NCBI RefSeq assembly: GCF_036711975.1
Contig: NW_027248947.1
Span: 682,001 to 746,000, forward strand
Origin: Onthophagus taurus
Lineage: Eukaryota > Arthropoda > Insecta > Coleoptera > Scarabaeidae
DNA: 64,000 nucleotides
Reading direction: 5' to 3'
The first letter of the stretch is position 1. Every line of letters starts with the position of its first letter. Made by a program: the position numbers and the translations under genes. Of this stretch, positions 31,913 to 43,291 are shown piece after piece. A model generated the notes under the pieces. It had not been told where the DNA came from and searched no databases. It saw only the letters and a list, made by a program, of their open reading frames with translations.

Positions 31913-32316
31913 TATCGTTAACATTTATTTATCGTATTAATTCTGTGTGTGATTTCCTCCTGCTACCCTCAATCAGTAATAAAGAACCAGTAATAAATAA
32001 CATATTTTTTAAGGTAAGTATTATTATTTCAATTAAGTCATCGCTCCGCGGGGGAGCAACTTCCGCTGATAAGCATACGAGCGTCGCCTTCGTCTCTCAT
32101 TGGACGTTATTTGAAATTTATATATTATATTATATATCGCTACCGTTTTACATTTCAGTCGACGTCTAGCGTTACGATATGTCGCAACGCGATTCGATTG
32201 TTGTGATACAAGGTTTATTAAATGCCTTAAGTATAAGCGCGAACAAACCTAAAGTTCCAATTTCGTCGTCGTCGTCGTCGTCGTTGTTAGAGAAGAATAG
32301 GGTGTTGTATCGGGTG
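31913..32316. repeat. Outer inverted repeat, right copy
   Basis: Partner of 48-439. Unlike the left copy it continues inward without interruption, through TATCGT into the flank of the OB-like gene, giving the pre-insertion sequence for Polinton 1. An 88-bp unmatched stretch separates it from the minisatellite. Confidence 0.8.
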
Positions 32317-32404
32317 ATACGTTTCACGCAAGTACTATCTTTTTTTTTCCACTGAAATTCTATGTACTTTAATCGATGTTGTTGTTACAAGCGTTTATAC
32401 TTAG

Positions 32405-32700
32405 GAAGGGCACTAAGATGGGGTTGAAGGGGTTGAAGGGGGTCAATAGGACACTAAGATGGGGTTGAAGGGGTTGTGGGGTTGAAGGGGTTGAAGGGGG
32501 TCAATAGGGTACTAAGATGGGGTTGAAGGGGGTCAATAGGACACTAAGATGGGGGTCAATAGGGCACTAAGATGGGGTTGAAGGGGGTCAATAGGGCACT
32601 AAGATGGGGTTGAAGAGGTTGAAGGGGGTCAATAGGGCACTAAGATGGGGTTGAAGGGGGTCAATAGGACACTAAGATGGGGTTGAAGGGGTTGAAAGGG
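32405..32700. repeat. Minisatellite, units of about 30-45 bp
   Basis: Repeats of CACTAAGATGGGGTTGAAGG with GGGGTCAATAGG. Unit length varies because the GGGGTTGAA part is present once or twice. Confidence 0.9.
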
Positions 32701-32945
32701 CGTCGACCGATCCTTAAGGATGCTACAGGTGGCGCCACCGTCGACCGATCCTTCGATCCTTAAAGAGCAGGTGGAGCAACATTCGATCCTTAAGGATGCT
32801 ACAGGTGGCGCCACCGTCGACCGATCCTTAAGGATGCCTAGGTGGAGCCACCGTCGACAGATCCTTAAGGATGCCTAGGTGGCGCCACCGTCCACCGATC
32901 CTTAAGGATGTACCGGTAGGTGGAGCATCCTTAAGGATCGGGGGA
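32701..32945. repeat. GC-rich interspersed repeats with ATCCTTAAGGAT palindrome
   Basis: Units combine GATCCTTAAGGATG with AGGTGGCGCCACCGTCGACC. Both parts are near-palindromic (CCTTAAGG; GGTGGCGCCACC). About six irregular units. Possibly a Helitron-associated end or a local satellite, since Helitron coding sequence follows at 32,990. Confidence 0.75.
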
Positions 32946-32989
32946 GCGGGGGAACACTTCCGGTCCAGAACTCTCATTAATTATCTACT

Positions 32990-34335
32990 GACGTGGCGGC
33001 CGTATTTGTCGGAAATGAGCCGCCGTTCGACGTAGATTTAAAAATATATACGAAAAGTAGAAACGCACAACACGAATTAAAAAATTTGAATAAATTAGCC
33101 GATCCGATGGTATATCCGTTGCTTTTTCCGTACGGAGAGTACGGTTGCGACGTAACGCTACGGCATCAACTGAATACGGCGAAGAACGTTACCATAAGGG
33201 AGTTTTACAAGTATAGGTTGCAGTGTCGGGAAGAATTTTCAATTTTACATAATTCGAGAAAACTGTTTCAACAATATATCGTTGACGCGTGGGTCAGAGC
33301 TGAAGCAAGCGAATTATGGTATTTGAAGCAAAATCAAGAAACATTTAGGCTCGTGTCTACCGATGTAGTTCGACGACGTTTGGAAGATCAATTTAGAGGT
33401 ACAGATACCTGAATTGGCAAAATATGGGTGTTACCCACATCGCATACGGGATCTATAAGATACAAGAATCGAAAATACTTGGAAGCGTTAGCTATGGTAG
33501 CCAGACACGGGAAGCCCGATCTCTTTATTACAAAACAATCTTGAATACGCCCAAAAGTACGAGCACCGCCCGGACTTGGTTGCGAGGGTGTTTAAAACGA
33601 AATTAAACGAATTCATCGACGACATCGTCAATAAGCAACTTTATGGAGCCGTGCTCAATTACATGTACACAATCGAATTTCAAAAACGTGGTTTACCGCA
33701 CGCCCACGTTTTAGTTACGATGAGGTCCGAAGATAAATTTGAAGATGTCGAAAGTATAGATAAATTAATATCTGCCCCTTTGCCGGACGAAAAGGAAGAG
33801 CCCGGATTACATCGAATAGTCGTCGAGTGTTATATACACGAAGAGATATCCGAAGGATTTTTGCGAAGAAACGATATTGCACGTGGGTCATATACAACAG
33901 CCGCAATACAAGAGACCGTACGACCGTCGATCGATCTAAATGGGAGATGTGGTAATCGATAATAGAAGCGTCGTTCCTTACAGCAGGTACGCTGCGATGA
34001 AATATAAGTGCCACATAAACTTGCATAAAGCACCGGATTGTATTACAATAGAATCGCGCAACGAAAGGAACGTCTTGGAATGGAACGAAATCGACCGATA
34101 ATTAGAATGTCGCTACGTTAGTTCGATGGAAGCGGTTTGGCGTTTGTTTGAATATAAATTAAATGATAAATCCCATAGCGTCGTTGTACTTGCCGTACAC
34201 ATGCCAAACGAACAAACGTTCATCGTAGACGATGATGCCGAAAATGCCGATTTTGAAGCGGCCCTTAGAAAACCCACAATGTTAATGGCATATTTTCGAT
34301 TTAATCAGATCGATCCGGACGCGATAGGCCTGTGA
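32990..34335 (+). pseudogene. Helitron Rep region, decayed
   Basis: Opens with the Helitron-like N-terminal domain: DPMVYPLLFPYGEYG, REFYKYRLQCREEF, FQQYIVDAWVRAE. A frameshift near 33,410 leads into ITKQSLEYAQKY-type sequence, then RGLPHAHVL (HUH-type His pair) at about 33,690-33,720. Further frame breaks near 33,850 and 34,100 precede YVSSMEAVWRLFEYKLNDKS and a tail ending in a stop at 34,335. The helicase domain is absent. Rep nicks DNA for rolling-circle transposition; this copy is dead. Confidence 0.85.
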
Positions 34336-35204
34336 GTCAGTCGGTCGCAGCTAAGAGAAGAAGAGGCGCGCACTTAACAGAAAACACGTTCGTGAATCGA
34401 TATATAACTAATATCAGAGACCATAACTGTTGAAATGCATAAAACAAGTTCATAGTTACAAAAGACATTACCTGGTTTTGTTTTGTTTTTATTCTTTTTT
34501 AATAACATTATAATTATAGTTACTGAGTCAGTGTTTTTTTTTATTTATTTCCCCAGCAGTCCTACATATATTTATTTTAAAATACAATTTCTTATCTTCA
34601 AATTTTTTTTAACATCAACCCTAATATATTTAAACATATTAAAGACACTGAACCTCTGATGATCGAAGATGCATCTTTCATCGCTTTGGTTGTTGTAGGT
34701 TGAATGTTTCAGCTGAAGGTGATGCAGTAACTTCTACGGTTGTTTCTTCTTCTTCTTCCCCGCTATCACACATTGTTGTCGTAATAAAAAGAAAGAAGAG
34801 GAAGACCGTTGTACTTGAAATTGTACTAAACATTTTCTTTTATATCGTGATTTACGAACTAGACGAATCAGCAGGGGTTAAAAACGTACTGAATCGGGTC
34901 TTTCGAGTGCGACGGTTGTTGACGCGTTAACGAATCGCAGGAAATATGAGGTAGGAAATGTGCGAAGATTAGATAAGAGGAAACTCGCTCGCAGATGATG
35001 AATAAGAATAATACATTTAATAAAAAAAATAATATATTTAATAAATAAAATAAATTTACCTGACGGACTGTTATATTTTTAAAATTTAAATTTGCTGAGC
35101 GCTTAAAGGCGCCTCCAGTCGCTTGAATGCGCGTGCGCCGGAAATTAGGAATATTTCTAATAAAACTTCAGCCAACTTAAATACGACTAACTTTATTTTG
35201 TTTA
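34336..35204. other. Non-coding AT-rich stretch
   Basis: No supported gene. A 76-codon ORF at 34,700-34,930 has no recognisable content. Nothing clearly repetitive is seen by eye. Confidence 0.5.
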
Positions 35205-35283
35205 CATAAAAATCCAGTTCATCTGCTTTATTAAAACCTAATGTTATTGACATAGAGTTGTTTACAAACTGATCTATATTTGA

Positions 35284-36477
35284 TTAATCATACCAGTTAA
35301 AGCGAACATATTTGAAAACTCGATCATGTAAGATTAAACAGTAGAGCGAAGTAGCATTAGGTGTCTCTTCACTAGTTTCAAATTCAATGCGAATATCAAC
35401 GGTTCCAACATTTAAAATATCATTCTGCCGTGAACAATCAATTACAATAATCGGTGTATGTGCTACAAATGTATCTCTGTTAAACATTGGTTCTGCGAGT
35501 TCTCGAACGTAATAGGTCTTTGCGAAATTACAATACATTTCATATAAAACTGCAATTTGACCTGTCTTAAAATTTAAATTTAAAGCTTTATAGGGATATT
35601 TCTCACTATTTAAAAACACTTTTATATCTGTTAAATTACAGTGGTCAAATTGTGATGCAGAACGTAACGGATTATCTTTTCTATTGATTTGAAACCCTAA
35701 TATAAAGTATCTGGGCTTTTCTAATTGAGTAGACGTTTTAATTGTCCATGTGTGTTGTCTACTTTTTGGTAATGATGGGTATTCATGTAAATCAAATGAT
35801 CTAAAGCCCATGTCTAATTCAATTCCTTGTTCTATGTACTCTAAAAGTTTTAAACGTTCAACATCAGCTACAGAAACATGAGGGACTTTCCATACTATTT
35901 TATTAATATTAAACATCACATTAGGTAAAAGACTTTCAATAACATTCTTGTCTGAATTACTGCACACTACAACTAATTCTTGACGGAGATTTATCAAAAT
36001 TTTATTATAATCTTCTGCGAAACCAAGAAAATATTTCAAGGGAACACAAAAATCAAAATCTCCTGTATTTTCATTTACTTTAACATTTGGATATTCGAAA
36101 CCTGCATTAGAGGCATGATAGTATTCCGATCTTGTTAATGAGCAAAGAGTTTTTAACGTGCTAGCTATTCCTGGATTTCTTACTCTGTCAATTACATTCC
36201 CTCCACATTCAAATCGTACTTCACTAAACATATAAGCGATCGGATTTACTGATAATTTTGAATCTTTATCAACTGTTCCGTTATCTTTCAATAGTTTCCC
36301 TTGTACGTAAATAAAATATTTACTTGGTAACGTGTAAACGTCCTGTTGTTGAATTGCAATACGAATTTCATCGCTATTGTTAAAAGAATTTGATGAGTAT
36401 GGCAAATGATTATGATACTGAATCCGTACGAGCGAATTATCAAATTCTACTTTATCCCAGACGTTTAAGATACTCAT
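35284..36477 (-). CDS. Major capsid protein candidate (Polinton PY-like)
   Basis: 397 residues, open except that one extra base near the end changes the last residues (KYVRFNWYD instead of KYVPLTGMINQI). Contains FECGGNVIDRVRNPG, CVPLKYFLGFAEDY, SFDLHEYPSLP and RYFILGFQINRKDNP, with a beta-rich character. Position after penton, protease and pX-like genes matches the Polinton capsid (double jelly-roll) gene; that identification rests on synteny and general character. It is shorter than many Polinton capsid proteins. It keeps the Gln codon that is a stop in the Polinton 2 copy. Confidence 0.68.
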   Translation of the reverse strand: MSILNVWDKVEFDNSLVRIQYHNHLPYSSNSFNNSDEIRIAIQQQDVYTLPSKYFIYVQGKLLKDNGTVDKDSKLSVNPIAYMFSEVRFECGGNVIDRVRNPGIASTLKTLCSLTRSEYYHASNAGFEYPNVKVNENTGDFDFCVPLKYFLGFAEDYNKILINLRQELVVVCSNSDKNVIESLLPNVMFNINKIVWKVPHVSVADVERLKLLEYIEQGIELDMGFRSFDLHEYPSLPKSRQHTWTIKTSTQLEKPRYFILGFQINRKDNPLRSASQFDHCNLTDIKVFLNSEKYPYKALNLNFKTGQIAVLYEMYCNFAKTYYVRELAEPMFNRDTFVAHTPIIVIDCSRQNDILNVGTVDIRIEFETSEETPNATSLYCLILHDRVFKYVRFNWYD

Positions 36478-36628
36478 ATTGAATATTATTTTATTAATTG
36501 TAAACCTAATGATTCAAGAAATTGTTTGTTTTGAGGTGTTAACTGTTTCACAGTGTGAGGAGAACTAAAAGTATTGGTTTGATTTCGTGGGTTTATATAA
36601 CCTTTCACCTTAAGAACCATTATTACTA

Positions 36629-37021
36629 TACTCTGTTTTTAAACCAGGAGGAGTTATTTTAAATTTGTCACCAGATTGACCTTGCACGTGATTGGTTGAA
36701 TGCGAGGAAGGTTCACACAGACAATTTTGAATTTTGATTTTGAATTTGAAGGTTAGGTTATTGATAATTCGACAGTTTCGTGTCATTGTTGTAAATTTTG
36801 TTTAAACTCTTTTGCGTCTTCAATTAATACACTCATAACCTTAATGTTAATTTGTATGTTTAGTGTTGACGATAGCAAACGAAAATAAATACAATAATAA
36901 ATAAATAATAATAATTATTAATTTAAATTTACCGCCAAAATATCTAGTGATATTTTCTGGTGATTTTTCCTAGTGTAAATCTGACTTTCGCGTTTACTCC
37001 TCCTGGTTTAAAAACAGAGTA
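36629..37021. mobile_element. MITE with TA target duplication
   Basis: 393 bp, TIRs TACTCTGTTTTTAAACCAGG and inverse, flanked by TA at 36,627-36,628 and 37,022-37,023. Removing it rejoins the end of the penton gene as seen at 55,270-55,290. No ORF; presumably a Tc1/mariner-dependent MITE. Confidence 0.85.
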
Positions 37022-37023
37022 TA

Positions 37024-37139
37024 GAGAGCTTTAAATGTAGTCTTATCTTGATGACTTCTCCTCTGAAATTGACCAATAATCCGTTTTGATCAACTATTTT
37101 AAGGGTAATATTATTAATTATTTGTGTATTCAAGGCCTA
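37024..37139 (-). pseudogene. Penton gene, C-terminal piece
   Basis: Matches the last about 40 codons of the intact penton protein (NNITLKIVDQNGLLVNFRGE). It is separated from the rest by the 5.5-kb DD41D transposon. Confidence 0.85.
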
Positions 37140-37765
37140 TACAGGGTGATTCATAAGTAATGGGCCAAATTGTAAATGTACGTTCAGGAGGCCAAAATAA
37201 TAATATTTTCATTAACAATAATGGGTCTTAGTCTGCTCCTTACTGAGATACAGGATGTTAAAGCGAAAAAAATAAAATAGATTTTTGTTAATAGATCAGC
37301 TACTTTTCTACATAATGACTCATAGTTGACTTATAGTTTTTGTAAGGGTAAACAATAATGTGTGAGAGGATTTGAGTTAACTCGTAGATGTCGCCACATG
37401 CGCCATATGAATTAGATGAAATCAGCTACAAATTTTTTATCGCTCATTATTTTACAACATACTTGTTTAATTTGGATAGCCCCATCATTTCTGTAGAAAA
37501 AAGCTATACTTCTTTGATCTTGAAAATATTAACGATTTTCGAGATATTTGAATTTTACTAATTCACTACACTACATTTCACAGTGGTCGACGTAGCATTA
37601 ATCTGTTAAGACACAAGCATGGCATGGAATGTTAACATTTACCTAACCGTAATTGATAATTGATAACAATATTAAACTGAAACCATAAAAAAATTACGTA
37701 ATAAAACAATTTATTGTACGCCAGTTAATAAAACGAAATACAACATTAGAACAGACTTGAACTAA

Positions 37766-40700
37766 CAAGGGAAGTGTCACAACTGTGTCTCACCGATTTC
37801 GATGCAATTTGGTACAGTCATAGAATGGGCCAAAATAAGGTTCGTACATTTTTTTATACGTGCGGTAAAAGCCCCTGGGGCGAGTTATAGGGGTTGAAAG
37901 TTTGGAGAAAAAGTACGTTTTCACTTATATTTTAAAAATGAAAAGTGCTATCAAAATTTGGTAAATTGTAACTGATATTCATTTTAAAAGAGCTTTCTTT
38001 TGATGTATCACACATATACCAGAGGGTTAAGAAGGGCGAACTACCCCTATTTTTTTGGAATTATTTAAAAACCACCCTATCGATTTTGGCGGCATTAAGT
38101 ATACTTCCAGCACGTTCAAAAATATTAGTTAAGGGTTTTTTCCCATTCGCTCTAGATCATCCCCAGCGAAGTTACGGGGGTTAACATGTAACCACTTTTC
38201 GTAAGAATGATGTGATAAAATTGTCAGGTATTTTGAAAATACTTTAACAAAACCGTAAATTAGTCGCACAATAAAATGTTTAATGTAAAATAAGGCATAA
38301 TACACCATTTACGGGTGGTTGGGGTTAACCACCCCCTTAAAAATTAATTCTATCCCGGGCATTACTTGTTGATTACGGCGAAATTTGGTACTGTGTTTGT
38401 TTTATATAGTTTATTAGTTTATTTTTATTCTACATAATGTTGCCAAAAATACACCTACCAAAAAAATTTTGGCACAATATTTGTTTTTTTAGTGCCGCTT
38501 GCTAAAGGTCATTTCTCAAAATAGTTTTTTCTAGTATAAAAGAACGTGTGCCCAGTGGGTAGATTTTAGTTTCAGAGCAACTGACAGAAGCAATGGTTAC
38601 AATAAACCCAATAAACGTTTTAAATTTGCTAATGACAGTTTTTACTGTTATGAATATTCCCCAGACTCCTGTAAATGAAGCAGAAGTTAGTTTAAAAGAA
38701 AATATACAGCGTATTTTAATGGAAAGTATGGAAGACTACAATATGCAAATTGAAGACGAAACTGTATTAATTTTCGATTCATCCAATGGCATCAATGACG
38801 GTCAGCAAATTATTGAAGACCAGGATACAACTGACAGGTTTGTAGAAGATACTGATGCTCATTGTCCATTGAAGGATGACATCGACTACGAGTACAAATT
38901 AGAGGCGGTAAATTACTGGACAAGTGGGAAGAAAGGTTATTTGAAACTAGAAACCGTAAAAAACAAATACCGAAAAGTAACGTCAAAGACCCAATTGCAC
39001 AGATGGTCTAAATATATTGAAGAAAGAGGGACATACAAAGAAAAATTAGCAGAAATTACCGAATTTGTAATTAATCAAGCGAGAGCCGCCGTAGATAATA
39101 AATTGCCACTACATGATATTGATATACGCAGATGGGCTATACAAGCTAGAAATGAAAAGAATTTATCTCCTCAACTGTTCAAAGCATCTCATAGCTGGGT
39201 GCAACGTTTTAAGAAAGCAAATCGGTTAGTAAGCCGAAAAATAACAAAATTTCTATCCCAAAAACAAATTGGAAATGTTGATCGAGTAAAAACTTTAGCA
39301 AAAGATTTCGTTAAAGAGGCAAAGCTACAAATCCAAATATATGGACCTGAAAACACCTACAATTCGGATCAGAGCGGTTTTAACTTGGAATTCCATTCGG
39401 GAAGAACATTAAGCGATTTAGGAGTTAAAACCGTAGAAAGTGTGGTCCAGTCGGTGTCATCTACAACGCACAGTTACACAATTCAACCCGTAATATCTGC
39501 TGATGGGAAACTTCTTTCTCCACTTTTTATTGTTTTAAAAGAACCCTCTGGCAGCTTTGGACCGAGGGTAGCAAATACAATGTTTAAAGCAGACAATATA
39601 TACGTTTTGGCATCAAAATCTGGAAAGTTAACTTCAGAACACATGAAAAATTGGCTCCAAAATGTATATTTTCCAAATACTGGTTCTAAATCATTATTAT
39701 TATTAGATTCTTGGAGTGGCCATTGTCCTGAAGTTATTAGTGAAATAACTCCATCAGGTACTAATTTTAAACATTTATCTATACCTGCAGGGACAACAGG
39801 TCAAATACAGCCCCTAGATGTATTTGGTTTCAGAATATGGAAAAATTTTATTAGAAGATTCTCTGATCAGATTATTCTTTACCAGTATGATGTCAATTTA
39901 CATCAGAGGGATAACATATTAAAATTGCAATCGTTGACGCATAACCAGTTGGCTTCCCCTCGGTTTATAAATGTTTTTAAATACGCATGGTTTGCAAGTG
40001 GCTATATAGAGGAGAGACCAGACCATTTTGAAAATCCCGTGGAAGTTTGCTTTTCGAGTGAGAAGCCAACGTGTGATATCTGTGGGGATATAGCGGTCAT
40101 AACATGTGCATGGTGTAAAAAATCCTTATGTTTAAAACATTTTTTCCACGACTTTCATTTTTGCCAACACTACGTAGAATAAAAATAAATTTAATATTGA
40201 AAATTAATATAATACATAAAAAACGTCAATTAGTAATGTAGAATAAACTTCTTTGGTATATTGAACTATTTTTTTTGTCAGTTGCTTTTTAACTCATAAA
40301 TAAATAAAATATCTTATTTATCTAGTAGTTTTATATTTATTATTTAAAGAAAATGAGGGTAGTTTACCTCGTGGAACATCGATAGATAGATTTTTAAAAA
40401 ACAATACCACAGTTACGATGGCAGTTTTCATCTTCGAGGTATAAACAAAAAACTACCCCTAATTTGTAACCCTTATAACCATTTTCAAAAATTTTTACTT
40501 CAAATATAAAACAAACACAGTACCAAATTTCGCCGTAATCGACAAATAACGCCCGGGATAGAATTAATTTTTAAGGGGGTGGATAACCCCAACAACCCCT
40601 ATATGGTGTATTATGCCTTATTTTACACTAAACATTTTATTGTGCGACTAATTTACGGTTTTGTTTAAAGTATTTTCAAAATACCTGACAATTTTATCAC

Positions 40701-41146
40701 ATCATTCTTACGAAAAGTGCTTACATGTTAACCCCCGTAACTTCGCTGGGGTTGATCTAGGGCGAATGGGAAAAAACCCTTAACTAATATTTTTGAACGC
40801 ACTAGAAGTATACTTAATGCCGCCAAAATCGATAGGGTGGTTTTTAAATAATTCCAAAAAAATAGGGGTAGTTCGCCCTTTTTAACCCTCTGCTATATGT
40901 GTGACACATCAAAAGAAAGCTCTTTTAAAATGAATATCAGTTACAATTTACCAAATTTTGATAGCACTTTTCGTTTTCAAAATATAAGTGAAAACGTACT
41001 TTTTCTCCAAACTTTCAACCCCTATAACTCGCCCCAGGGGCTTTTACCGCACGTATAAAAAAATGTGCGAACCTTATTTTGGCCCATTCTATGACTGTAC
41101 CAAATTGCATCGAAATCGGTGAGACACAGTTGTGACACTTCCCTTG
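37766..41146 (+). mobile_element. DDE_1 (pogo/CENP-B-like) transposon nested in the DD41D element
   Basis: TIRs of about 645 bp (37,766-38,411 and 40,500-41,146), outer bases CAAGGGAAGTGTCACAACTG. TAA occurs on both sides (37,763-37,765 and 41,147-41,149): either a 3-bp duplication or TA plus a chance base. One intact transposase gene. Long TIRs and intact ORF indicate a young insertion. Confidence 0.88.
38593..40182 (+). CDS. DDE_1-superfamily transposase
   Basis: 529 residues, intact. An acidic N-terminus is followed by a psq/CENP-B-like HTH region (YEYKLEAVNYWTSGKKG) and a second DNA-binding part (RRWAIQARNE, HSWVQRFKKANRL). Catalytic Asp residues are in YNSDQSGFNLE, LLLLDSWSGH and IQPLDVF; I count 36 residues between the last two. 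The C-terminus has a small Cys/His cluster (CDICGD, CAWC, CLKH, FHFCQH) that may bind zinc. Catalyses cut-and-paste transposition of its host element. Confidence 0.88.
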   Translation: MVTINPINVLNLLMTVFTVMNIPQTPVNEAEVSLKENIQRILMESMEDYNMQIEDETVLIFDSSNGINDGQQIIEDQDTTDRFVEDTDAHCPLKDDIDYEYKLEAVNYWTSGKKGYLKLETVKNKYRKVTSKTQLHRWSKYIEERGTYKEKLAEITEFVINQARAAVDNKLPLHDIDIRRWAIQARNEKNLSPQLFKASHSWVQRFKKANRLVSRKITKFLSQKQIGNVDRVKTLAKDFVKEAKLQIQIYGPENTYNSDQSGFNLEFHSGRTLSDLGVKTVESVVQSVSSTTHSYTIQPVISADGKLLSPLFIVLKEPSGSFGPRVANTMFKADNIYVLASKSGKLTSEHMKNWLQNVYFPNTGSKSLLLLDSWSGHCPEVISEITPSGTNFKHLSIPAGTTGQIQPLDVFGFRIWKNFIRRFSDQIILYQYDVNLHQRDNILKLQSLTHNQLASPRFINVFKYAWFASGYIEERPDHFENPVEVCFSSEKPTCDICGDIAVITCAWCKKSLCLKHFFHDFHFCQHYVE

Positions 41147-41228
41147 TAAGACCACTTACGACAACTGTTATCAAAACCTACATGTTAATGTTGTGCGAAG
41201 TTAAATTAAATTTAAGCTTAATTATGAG

Positions 41229-42314
41229 CTACTGCAAAAGGTTTTCAACATGACCACCACCAGCATTTATACACGCATTTAACCGTTTGGTTAAGGATTG
41301 TCTGACTTTAAAAAATGTAGCAGGATTATTTCGTATTGAATTGGCTGCATCTTGAATTCTATTCCATAACTCGTCTCGTGTATTTATAGTAGGTTCAGCA
41401 TAGACCATTGATTTCATGTAACCCCACACATAAAAATCAAGTGGATTAAAATCGGGACTGCGAGGTGGCCACTGAAATTCACTACCACGTCCAATCCAAC
41501 GGTGAGGGAATGTTTCATTCAGATGTTCGCGCACAGCACGTGAAAAATGTGGAGGTGCACCGTCTTGCATGAACCACATATTTCTTCTTAGTTGTAATGG
41601 AAGATCTCCCAAGAGGTCGACTAAGTCATTATTTAAAAAAATTAAATATGACTCTCCATTTAAATTAGGAGGTAATTCAACTGGGCCCAGTAATGTATTG
41701 CCTATTACACCGCACCACACATTTATTTTAAACTCGTGCTGGAAATGTCTGTCTTTTTTTAAACGAGGGTTTTCGGTTTCCCAGGCATGACTATTTCGCC
41801 AATTAAAAACTCCGCGTCTGGTAAAGGTTGCTTCATCCGTGAAAAGAATGTTATTTAGGAATGTTGGATTATTATTCAATTTTCCTTTTAGCCACTGACA
41901 AAATTGAACTCTGATTCGATAATCTGTTGGAAGTAAATTTTGCACAGGTATAAAATGATAGGGATATAAATTTTCCTTGTGTAAAATTCTAGTCACGGAT
42001 GGTTGGCTTATTCCAGTTGCTGCAGACAATCGACGAGTGCTTATTTCAGAATTTTGCGCAATTCTTACCAAAATTTCATCTTCTTGCTGCGGAGTGATAA
42101 TCTTAGGACGTCCTGTATGATATTTTGGACGAAATGAACCTGTTTCAGCCAATCGATTATAAATATTTTGAAATATCTTCCGGTTTGGCTGCCTTCTGTA
42201 AGGGTACATTTCACGATATTTTCTGGATGCTGCTTGCCCAGAAAAACGTTCTTGTGCGTAAACGCATAACATGTCTCTCATTTCTTCGTTTGAAAAGTGA
42301 TTATGTCTCGGCAT
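41229..42314 (-). CDS. DD41D mariner-superfamily transposase
   Basis: 361 residues, intact. The N-terminus has two HTH units (EEMRDMLCVYAQERFSGQAA and STRRLSAATGISQPSVTRIL) with a GRPKI linker. Catalytic residues are in LFTDEATF, WFMQDGAPPH and FNPLDFYVWG; I count 41 residues between the second and third Asp. That spacing is reported for rosa/Visitor-like lineages. Both TIRs are intact, so it could be mobile. Confidence 0.9.
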   Translation of the reverse strand: MPRHNHFSNEEMRDMLCVYAQERFSGQAASRKYREMYPYRRQPNRKIFQNIYNRLAETGSFRPKYHTGRPKIITPQQEDEILVRIAQNSEISTRRLSAATGISQPSVTRILHKENLYPYHFIPVQNLLPTDYRIRVQFCQWLKGKLNNNPTFLNNILFTDEATFTRRGVFNWRNSHAWETENPRLKKDRHFQHEFKINVWCGVIGNTLLGPVELPPNLNGESYLIFLNNDLVDLLGDLPLQLRRNMWFMQDGAPPHFSRAVREHLNETFPHRWIGRGSEFQWPPRSPDFNPLDFYVWGYMKSMVYAEPTINTRDELWNRIQDAANSIRNNPATFFKVRQSLTKRLNACINAGGGHVENLLQ

Positions 42315-42681
42315 TTTGATTTATGTTAGGACAAGAATGAATCAGTTTACTTAACAATAAAATGTTTTAAACTATTCATTAAACGTAAAAGCTCATTGAC
42401 GTTTCATAATTCATATGGCGCATGTGGCGACATCTACGAGTTAACTCAAATCCTCTCACACATTATTGTTTACCCTTACAAAAACTATAAGTCAACTATG
42501 AGTCATTATGTAGAAAAGTAGCTGATCTATTAACAAAAATCTATTTTATTTTTTTCGCTTTAACATCCTGTATCTCAGTAAGGAGCAGACTAAGACCCAT
42601 TATTGTTAATGAAAATATTATTATTTTGGCCTCCTGAACGTACATTTACAATTTGGCCCATTACTTATGAATCACCCTGTA

Positions 42682-43283
42682 TATTAAATTGTGGGGAGTT
42701 TCTGATATTTTATAACCTTTAGGTACTGTAGGGAAAAATGAGTAGATAGTGTGCGCAGGTATGTCGTTGTGATAAGCTCCATGTGTTATGCTACATACTT
42801 GTACATACTTGTACTACATACTTGTATAGAATTTACTTTAAATATATCTACAATATTGCGAGCTCTATGTGGGGATTTTATTGGATCCAGTACATCTGAT
42901 TTATTAAATCCTAATATTGTTGAGATGGAGTTGTTTATATTAAAATCAATAGTTTTGTTACATGTGATCACTGCTTGTAGCGTATCCTCATTTGCTTGTA
43001 GGCTAAAGGTCACACCATTAATATTCTTTTCTTTTATGAAAGCAAAGATTAGCATTAGCATTTAGCATTCGATATGTGTATTAATTCATAAGATCCTGTT
43101 GGTAGTGCTATCAACACATTATCTATTTTTAAGCAATTGTTTGTTTCATCAATATTTGGAATTGAGTTGTAACCATCAAAGCTTACAAGTGCCAGTTCAT
43201 ATTGATAATTAGGATTCAGTTCTATTGCAGGGTGGTAATTTGCCGTTAGAACAGATGTTTTTCCTACTAAATCAAACGACCAT
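42682..43283 (-). pseudogene. Penton gene, N-terminal and middle piece
   Basis: Matches codons from WSFDLVGKTSV through NSISTILGFNKSDVL to the transposon insertion. The start codon region is altered by a small deletion, a frame break lies near 43,060, and an ACTTGT duplication lies at about 42,800. Intact homologue at 54,582-55,289. Confidence 0.82.
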
Positions 43284-43291
43284 TGTTGAAG

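Larger units (their letters stand above)
37142..42679. mobile_element. Tc1/mariner-superfamily DD41D transposon with nested element
   Basis: TIRs of about 270 bp (37,142-37,412 and 42,411-42,679), starting CAGGGTGATTCATAAGTAAT. TA flanks at 37,140-37,141 and 42,680-42,681; excision would restore penton sequence matching 55,160-55,200. Without the nested 3.4-kb element it is about 2.15 kb with one intact transposase gene. Confidence 0.92.

Noticed and set aside
1-32316. One large DNA virus or transposon with 400-bp TIRs spanning 32 kb
   Set aside because: Gene order mirrors about the BEL axis, the flanking minisatellite is mirrored too, no target duplication is visible, and ends lack the Polinton AG terminus. 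A duplicated genomic segment explains it better.
32405-32945. Possible CRISPR-like array
   Set aside because: Units are contiguous and of variable length with no unique spacers; eukaryotic minisatellite.
34700-34930. 76-codon ORF
   Set aside because: Isolated, Ser/Val-rich low-complexity frame in AT-rich non-coding DNA with no supporting signal.
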